64,000 nucleotides of DNA. It comes from Nissolia schottii. Taxonomy: Eukaryota > Streptophyta > Magnoliopsida > Fabales > Fabaceae. This document shows, in pieces, positions 56,722 to 64,000 of the stretch (position 1 is the stretch's first letter; each line of letters begins with the position of its first letter). A program made the position numbers and the translations under genes. The notes under the pieces are model-generated. The model worked only from the letters and a program-made list of their open reading frames with translations. It made no database searches and was not told the DNA's origin. Where the stretch lies: the NCBI GenBank assembly GCA_003254905.1, contig QANU01030006.1, positions 1 through 64,000 of the forward strand, given 5' to 3'.

Positions 56722-59040
56722 GACAGGTTTGGGGCATTTTCCGACTCTCCTCAAACGCTGATCATTCCCCCCCCCNCCGTCGGTGTTGTCATAGTGCCGA
56801 CGGTAAGTTGCTCGAGAACCAAAACGTCACTGCTGAAACGTTCAAATGCACATTTATTGCTTTTATTTACCGTCGGTGGTTTAGTTCCGATGGTAATAAG
56901 GCCATTATTTTGGCCTAGCACTTCGCAGAAACTGTCATTCTTGCCTATCCTCCACTTCCTTCCCTCTCCACTACTCTCCGCTCCCTTCAGCCGTCACCGT
57001 CGCCTACACTCACCATCACTCTCTCTCGCTGCCGCTTCCCTCCCTCTGTCCCATGCTCACTCTCACTCTCACTCTCACTGTCCCTTTCTGTCATTCTTTG
57101 CCCCTATCCTCCACTTCCTTCCCTCTCCACTCTCTGCTTCCTTCCGCCGTCGCCTACACTCACCATCACTCTCTCTGGCGGCCGCTTCCCTCTCTCTGTC
57201 CCACGCTCACTCTCGCTGTCTCTCTCCTCCTCGTCTGTGCCTCTCCCACCTCTCCCACCGCCCCTCTCCCAATCCCTCTCCGCCACGATGCCACTGCCCA
57301 CTCCACTCGTCTCTTTCTCGCCCCGCCGCCACAGCCCACCGCGGTGGCCTCTGATCGTGTCGGTGCAAAGCCGCGGACAGTAAGCAGATAGCCACCCGGT
57401 GCCACCTGTCGGCCGCCTGCCACTGAACGGTGCCACCACCGTTACCCCACCGCCGGTAAGGACGACCGTGCATTTTTTCCTTTCTCCTGCAAACGTTTTA
57501 TGTTGTAGAATTGTTTTCAGTTTACACTTGAGATTTTGGAATTATTGACTGATTTTGGAATTATTGTTTCTTGTATACACAAAGGGGACTCTGCCGCCGC
57601 CTTCGAGCAGATAGCCACGCTGCCACCCGCCTGCCACCGAACGTCGCCACCACCGTGCAGTCGCCGCCCGTGCAACTGTCGCCACTGCCGGTAAGGGCCC
57701 TGCATTTTTTTATTCCTCCTACAATTTGTGGTGTATAGATATTTTCAATTTAGATTTATTGTTGAATGTTTGTTAGACAGATAAATTATGTATTGTTTAA
57801 TTTGGTTTGTATTAATTTTGTATTTTTTTTGTATTAATTTTGTACAATTAGGTCTGTCTAGTTTTTATTAATTTCATAATTAGGTGTAGTTTGTACTTAG
57901 AATTTGTTAACAATTATCTGCATGCGAGTAAAAAATTTTCTGGTGATTGACAATGCTTGAGTAACTAATTAGTTGAATCGAGAACTTTGAAGTAACTAAT
58001 TAGTTGAATGGAGAACTTTGAAAAATTATGAAATTGGAAAAAGTTGTGCGGCCTGCTATTTTTCGTAATGTGATTCGCACATTCTAATTAACATTAAAAT
58101 GAAACTAAATTCTTTTTACAATATGAAAAAAAAACTGCTTCGTTAGTGTTACAATAAACTTCATCTTTCTCATAGTACCATTCGTATGAAAATAACTTTG
58201 GGAAAAAAAAATTCTACGGCCAATTTACAAGTAATATATTAATAAATAGCACGTGACGTTTTAAAATAAGAAAGCAGTGTTTAAAATAAGAAAATACTTT
58301 GTTAGTGTTATAATAAACTTGTCTAAATAATTAAGTTAACCGTTGGGTCATCAACTCTTGTAGACATTATAATAATAAGATTTTATGTATTGAAAGTTGA
58401 TATTGTTTCTTCTTAAATGCTTTATGTTATCCAACCGACTTATGAAAAAATGTAATATAAAAATGTAAATCAATTGATAGCACATTCAAGCTTAGGAGTA
58501 TGTTACTAAGAAAAGCATTTTCAGAATATGTTGTAGTTGTTAAGATGTCCAGCGCTGTCCCACTCTTAAATAGGATAAATATACTTTTTCCTGCAATGAT
58601 TTTTCTTTTCCGAACTCTGGGGTCATGCCGTTCTTCCGCCTTCTGACAGGATGCCAATTGTTAATAACAATTATTATCTCGAGTTTGGTAAATTAGGCCA
58701 GACGAATTTTTTTAATTTTGAAAAAGGATTCGACTCGATCTTTTTTTACATTTAATCACATTTAACTAATGACATTATCTACATGTAAATAGTAATCTGC
58801 ATTTAAAAAACAATCAAATTGTTTCATTTCAAAGAACGTAAGACCAAGTTGACCAATTTTAAACGTACGGACTAAGGTGATTAATTGGTTATTGTTGTAT
58901 TTTGTCTGTATTTTGTGTGTAATTAATGTTTTAAGTTGCTATTATAACAGGTGGTTATATACATTGCAATTTGGTTAAGTTGACAGTGATGTTTGCGGTA
59001 ACTTAAAGTTGTGCTCTGTATAGGTTTATAGCATGCACTG

Positions 59041-60854
59041 ATGGCCGGCGACAAAGGAAATGAGAAAATGTCCGCTTACTTCCCCGTGCGAGCCGGCGGG
59101 CGACGGGGGAGCGGCGGACGAAGAGGCGGACGATCCGGCGGCCTATCGCCCGGACCTCCGGTTGGGGATGGGTTTATACCCACCCCTGGGTTGGTGCAGC
59201 CGCAGTCGGCGGGGCCTAATTAGGACAGGTTTGGGGCATTTTCCGACTCTCCTCAAACGCTGATCATTCCCCCCCCCACTTGCCGGATATGGTCAGCCGC
59301 CGGATAGCACTCCTCCAGCCGCGGACGGGACCCCAGAGCTTGAGGCGCATACTGATGTTCCCAGTCCGACGTCGCAATCAGATGAGTCAAAGCCCCGTAT
59401 ACAGGTTGACGACACTTTCAGCGGGTATGTCATTTCAGTTTTAACTTATTCGGGCATTATTTAATTCCTCTTGGTATAATAATTATACTGTTATGTTTTA
59501 TAGATGAAAATATGAAATTTGTATATATTTGATGTGTAAAGGTTTAAAAAGCACAACATCGCTAAGGGCTATGTGACGGATGTGGTGAAGAAGTGTTATA
59601 ATCGTGCCGCCAAGAGTTATCAACACTACACCGAGGAGGAGAAGGCCCGCTTGTTCGACGTCTTCAAGGTGATAAATTGATGAATAAACATTTTGTGTTA
59701 ATTTGCTGAATATGGTCGTCGGTTAATATATTTATTTTTTGTGTTTAGGACCACTTCGTGTACGACGAGGATGATGTGGAAGCCTTGAAAAGAGCTTTCC
59801 ATTATCGAGCTGGCCGACGTCTTCAGCAGCTCTATCGGGACATCAAGGAGGGGAAGACCCGGGACCCTGACTGGATGACGGCAGATCAGCTGGCGTACCT
59901 GAAGGCCTACTGGCAGTCGGACGAGTTCAAGAAGAAGTCGGCAGCGTCGAAGCGTGCACGTTTGTCAGGACGGGGCGGGAACGTGCACACGCTAGGCTCC
60001 GCCACACAGTACGACACGCGTAAGCGACTAGTACTAAGTATTTTATAACCAAATTCTTGGTTTTGTGAGAAGAGAGTCATAGTCGGTTTAGGTTAACTTG
60101 GCTATTTTATTTGGTTAATGCAAGAGAGAACTATGGGGCGGCCGCCTTCCGAGTCAGAGCTTTTTCGAGAGACCCACACGCTGAAGGGCGATAAGACAAA
60201 GTGGGTCGACGAACGCTCTGAACAAACCGCTGTAAGTGGGTTAACTGTTGTAAATTACCGCATTGACTTATATACCCCATTTTGTATTCTCTCAATGTGT
60301 GTTGACACCACTGGCAAACGCAGGCTGCATTTGAGGAGGCTCTTCGGGAGGCACAGACCCAGCAGACGCAGTCGGCACCACCTGGCACAGTGCCGCCTCC
60401 GGTAGATGAGGAGGGGGTATGGCTAACCGTTGTGGGCGGTCAGAACCGTAATCGGGTATACGGCCGTGGCACAATGCTAACTGTGCCCACCAGGGGCGGT
60501 CGCCGTGGATCCGGCTCTGCGTCTTCGACCACTCAGCCGGATGCTGACGCACTCCGCGAGACGGTTCACAATCTGAACGAAGAACTGACACAGCAGGCGA
60601 CGCAGTTGGCCGAGACAGAAAGGAGGCACGCCAAGGAACAGGCCATGCTCCATAGCCGGGTGCAAAGGACACAGGATGCATTGAAGAAACAGAAGGGCCG
60701 AATGAAGAGAATGTATAGCTGGATAGTGGACAAAATGGGCGGAGGCCCTAGTAACCTCGACGGGCCCAGTGACACAGGACCGTTAGGGTTCTCCTCGTCT
60801 TCCGATGATGATAACTACAACGAAGGATGTGCACCGCCTGACTTGGGAGAATGA
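59041..60854 (+). pseudogene. TNPA-like CACTA protein (Transposase_24 type), 5 exons
   Basis: Proposed exons are 59041-59424, 59542-59668, 59749-60019, 60125-60231 and 60324-60854, all with GT-AG introns and in consistent phase after exon 1. The order is a Gly/Arg-rich and Pro-rich N-terminus, then KKHNIAKGYVTDVVKKCYNRAAKSYQ..., AGRRLQQLYRDIKEG, KSAASKRARLSGRGGNVHTLG, MGRPPSESELFRETH, and a C-terminal coiled coil (about 60546-60710). The middle resembles the plant Ptta/En-Spm family (PF03004), an accessory protein binding subterminal repeats. Exon 1 has an in-frame TAG (59219-59221) and needs a shift at the C9 run to reach exon 2, so the gene looks broken. The C run could also be a sequencing error. 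Confidence 0.7.
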
Positions 60855-61227
60855 TCTTGTAGTCACATATGTTTTTTTGTGTTCACGTATATTGGCTAAT
60901 TCCAGCGGCAATTAGGTATGCCTTAAACTTGATGAATTAGGATAGAGACTTACTTTAATAGGCTAGATTTGTAGGATTGGAGTTGCATGGTTGGATTGGG
61001 GGAACAAACGCTTAGCGTGACTTCCTGACATTGTTGACTTGATTTGCTGACAACGGTGAATATATGTTGTTTGCGGAGATTGGAGGGAATATGCTTTAGA
61101 ACGGCTTAGGAAATGCTTGTGTGGAATACCTAATTGTTTTGCATGTAATGAAATTAATATATGGTAAAGACCCAACCGCGAAATTATATCTGACATTGTG
61201 TAACATGCACGTAGGATACTTAAAAAA
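60855..61227. other. Spacer between the two CACTA genes
   Basis: No coding region; probable terminator and promoter segment, or an intron if both proteins come from one alternatively spliced transcript as in En/Spm. The reverse-strand frames here are spurious. Confidence 0.4.
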
Positions 61228-64000
61228 ATGATTCCCACCGTCAGGCATTGGATGTATGATAGATATTACGAGAACCGAAGAGTGATAAAACAAGAATATT
61301 TTGATGGCGTCGACTACTTTTGTATGACCGCCACAACATTGTTGGGCCTGCAAAATATACGTTGTCCGTGTTCATTGTGCAAGCGATGTCAATATCTGGA
61401 CGTTGAAAGGGTTAAGTTCCATCTCTATAAGAACGGGTTTGAGCCACATTACTGGATATGGACTGACCACGGAGAAGTGGATGCTAACGGGGTCAATGAG
61501 TTTAGTAGGCGGCATAACGGTGGGGCCAACACGAGTCACGCCCAGTCTGCTGAAGATGATGTACTAGTAGGGCCGGGGAATGACGATAATGATAGATTTG
61601 ATGAAATGTTAACGATGCATTCGACGACACCATGCTTGACGAAGAACCTAATATGGAGGCTAAGCACTTCTATAGTTTACTCGAACAAGCAAATACTCCA
61701 GTCTGGGAAGGATCCGTCCATTCAAGGTTGTCTGCAGTAGTACGGATGTTGACAATGAAGTCGGACGGCAACCAAGCAGAGAGATCATTTGACCAGTGGC
61801 TTTCGTTTATCCAAGAGCTAACACCTTCGAATAATGACATGCCGGCGAACTTCTACCAAGCCAAGAAAATATTCTCCAAACTGGGCCTGCAGTCCTTAAG
61901 GATTGACTGTTGTCAAGCGGGATGTATGTTGTACTATAGAGAAGATGTGAGCTTAACTGAATGTAAATTTTGTGGCGCCCCTAGGTACAAACCTCCGAGA
62001 GTTGGTGGTGGGAGCTACAAACTAGTTCCATACAAGAGGATGCACTATTTGCCTTTAATTCCAAGACTATGACTGTTTGCCTCGATGAGCTCAGCACCAC
62101 ACATGAGATGGCACTACGAGAACAAGAGAAGCGATGGTACTATGACCCACCCGTCTCATAGAGAAGCGTGGCAACACTTTGACAACATTTATCCAGACTT
62201 CGCCGCAGATCCTCGGAACGTCAGGTTAGGTCTTTGCTCAGATGGGTTTGCTCCTAATAATCAGTACAGCAGGCCGTATTCATGCTGGCCCGTCATCGTA
62301 ACACCGTATAATCTCCCCCCAGAAATGTGTATGAAAGATCCATATCTGTTCTTGTCATGTGTAATCCCCGGGCCGAGCAACCCGAAAGCGAAGATCGATG
62401 TGTTCCTCCAACCGTTGATTGATGAATTGAACATGTTGTGGAATCCGGGTGTGGTTGCGTATGACGTGTCGATGAAGCAGAATTTCACGATGAGAGCATA
62501 TTTGATGTGGACTGTTAACGATTTTCTGGCATTTGGCATGTTGTCTGGGTGGAGTACAGCTGGAAGGTTGGCATGCCCAGTTTGTATGGAAGACACAAAG
62601 GCATTTTGCCTACCAAACGGAGGCAAACAATCGTGGTTTGACTGTCACAGGGCATTCTTGGAACCCGGTCACCCATTTCGCAATAGCAAGTATGGCTTTC
62701 GGAAAAACACTGTTGAAATAGACGAGCCGCCGCAGAGGTTAACTGGTCGCGACATCTGGAGGAGGGTAAGACGGCTTCCGAAGATAACTGAAAGTCGAAA
62801 GGTTAGGCTTCCAGGTTATAGGGGACAACATAACTGGACGAAGAGGAGCATATTCTGGGACCTGCCGTATTGGAAAGATAACTTGGTTCGTCACTGTCTG
62901 GATGTTATGCACATTGAAAAGAATGTATTTGATAACATAATGCATACTGTCATGAACACTGACCAAACCAAGGATAACATCAAGGCAAGAATGGACTTGA
63001 AAGAGTTTTGCAGGCGCCGTGAACTGAATTTACAAGAAATTGCAGGTGGTCGTGTCATCAAGCCGAATGCCTGCTACACCTTCAACAAGGAACAAGTTCA
63101 ACGTGTTCTTCGTTGGTTGCAGAGTCTAAGATTGCCAGACGGTTGTGCATCTAACTTGGCGCGGTGTGTTAACATCACCCAAGGAAAATTGGTTGGAATG
63201 AAAAGTCATGACTGTCACGTGTTTATGCAGTGCTTGCTTCCCATCGCGTTTACAGAACTACCAAAGAACGTGATGAAACCTTTGTGTGAACTAAGTCATT
63301 TCTTCAAGTCGTTGTGCTCGTCCACAGTTAATGTCTCAAACCTAGTAGTCCTAGAACACAACATTCCGATCGTCCTATGCCAGCTTGAAAGATTTTTTCC
63401 ACCTAGTTTTTTTGACGTCATGGAACACTTGCCGGTACACTTACCTTACGAGGCTCGCATGTGTGGCCCGGTCCAGTACCGGTGGATGTATCCCTTCGAA
63501 AGATGCATGGGAGTCTTTAAGAGAACTGTTAAGAATAGAGCTCAAGTTGAGGGGTCGATTTGAGAGGCATTCTTGACAAAAGAAACTTCTTTATTCTGTT
63601 CGTACTACTTTAAAGCTAATGTTGATTGCAATAGAACAACGGTGCCATGGAACGATGATGGGGGAGGAATGCCTAATCGGGCGACACTCTCTATATTCAA
63701 ACAATCCGGTCGCCCGGCAGGAAAGGCTTTAGATTACTGGTTGAACGCGCAAGAAAAGGAAGCAGCCCACCTTTGTGTTTTGCTCAACTGTGAAGAATTG
63801 CTACCCTACTATGAGTAAGTTCGTTCCACCTATCCTTAATATACTTTCCTTTAGATACAGATATTAAAAGAATTCGCTTCTTACCAGCACACTCCGTTTC
63901 AGGATGTTTCAACAGGAATTTAGTGGCCAATGCATCGATCAAATGTTTCCTCCATGGTTTGCAAATTACGTATGTGTTTAACGACTGCATACTTCGTATG
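61228..64000 (+). pseudogene. TNPD-like CACTA transposase (partial, with stops)
   Basis: The N-terminal transposase-associated domain (61228 on: RHWMYDRYY, DYFCMTA, CPCSLCKR, VKFHLYKNGF, YWIWTDHGE) is followed by the Transposase_21 domain (62085-62720; YDVSMKQNFTMRAYLMWTVNDFLAFGMLSGWSTAGRLACPVC) and a DUF4218-type domain (about 63220-63560, LPIAFTELPKN...). Family members cut and paste CACTA ends. Damage: a frameshift at about 61610-61635, an in-frame TGA at 62070-62072, and an in-frame TGA at 63561-63563 where relatives have Cys. A final GT-AG intron (about 63816-63900) leads to MFQQEFSGQCID, and the gene runs off the window. The element needs a transposase from elsewhere. Confidence 0.88.

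Larger units (their letters stand above)
54436..59277 (+). repeat. Direct duplication inside CACTA, split by a single N
   Basis: 54436-56775 and 56777-59277 are direct copies, joined at the N at 56776. Both end in the same C9 run after TGATCATT. They differ by scattered substitutions and about 160 bp of net indels, including an extra pyrimidine-rich stretch at about 57060-57150. The first exon of the TNPA-like gene is therefore present twice (56539 and 59041). A mis-joined paralogous or allelic contig is likely. Confidence 0.8.
53912..64000 (+). mobile_element. CACTA (En/Spm) DNA transposon, truncated by window end
   Basis: The left terminus is CACTACTAGAAAA, the standard plant CACTA end. 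It is preceded by ATG, which could be the left half of a 3-bp duplication. Subterminal repeats ACCGTCGG/CCGACGGT in both orientations fill 53930-54560. Inside are a TNPA-like gene (59041-60854) and a TNPD-like transposase gene (from 61228), both on the plus strand. The right terminus is beyond the window. Stops in both genes suggest it is non-autonomous as assembled. Confidence 0.93.

Noticed and set aside
54392..57473. Several long overlapping frames on both strands in GC-rich DNA
   Set aside because: Low-complexity pyrimidine-rich sequence opens all frames; the two duplicated copies do not preserve the same proteins.
1..64000. tRNA or rRNA genes
   Set aside because: Only tRNA-like A/B boxes in the SINE and the inverted repeat were seen; no cloverleaf with intact acceptor stem or rRNA core sequence was recognised by eye.

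Overview
This is a nuclear plant genomic window, most likely from a legume (Fabaceae). The evidence is AT-rich intergenic DNA, plant-type introns, type-1 non-specific lipid transfer protein (nsLTP) genes, FLOWERING LOCUS T-like genes, and Copia, Ty3/gypsy, CACTA, SINE and MITE elements. The legume placement is an inference from the nsLTP and repeat style. The assembly is imperfect: there is a 452-base N gap (41427-41878) and there are single Ns at 22598 and 56776, each of which sits on the join of a duplicated block.

Layout. 1-5802: a decayed Copia RNase H remnant is split by an internally deleted Ty3/gypsy element (1453-5802), whose 5' LTR is itself split by a solo LTR (1766-3227). 5836-16803: a 5.48-kb segment is present twice in direct tandem (5836-11320 and 11321-16803), with TTGAG at all three boundaries. 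Each unit carries the tail and putative 3' LTR of the Copia remnant and one complete four-exon FT-like (PEBP) gene on the minus strand. A shorter, older relative of the unit follows (16799-~17220).

17.2-38.5 kb: an nsLTP cluster on the minus strand, made of a pseudogene (17335-17476) and two intact two-exon genes (26164-27358 and 37393-38416). It is spread apart by Copia-1 (19229-24398, frameshifted), the intact Copia-2 (28987-33830, identical LTRs) and a SINE (36465-36646). 39-46.4 kb: a Mutator-type MITE, a long inverted repeat and Copia-3 (minus strand, frameshifted, 3' end lost in the gap). 48.8-53.9 kb: LTR remnants, a second solo LTR of the same family as the first, and a second large inverted repeat. 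53912-end: a CACTA (En/Spm) element with subterminal ACCGTC repeats, a TNPA-like gene and a TNPD-like transposase gene carrying stop codons; it runs off the window.

The host genes are two FT-like genes and two nsLTP genes. The most striking signal is in the FT-like pair. Introns and flanks differ by about 1.5-3.6%, but the coding exons differ by 9.4% (exon 1 by 15%), and almost every coding change alters an amino acid. That is the reverse of what neutral or purifying evolution predicts and suggests diversifying selection or conversion from another paralog. All counts were made by eye.
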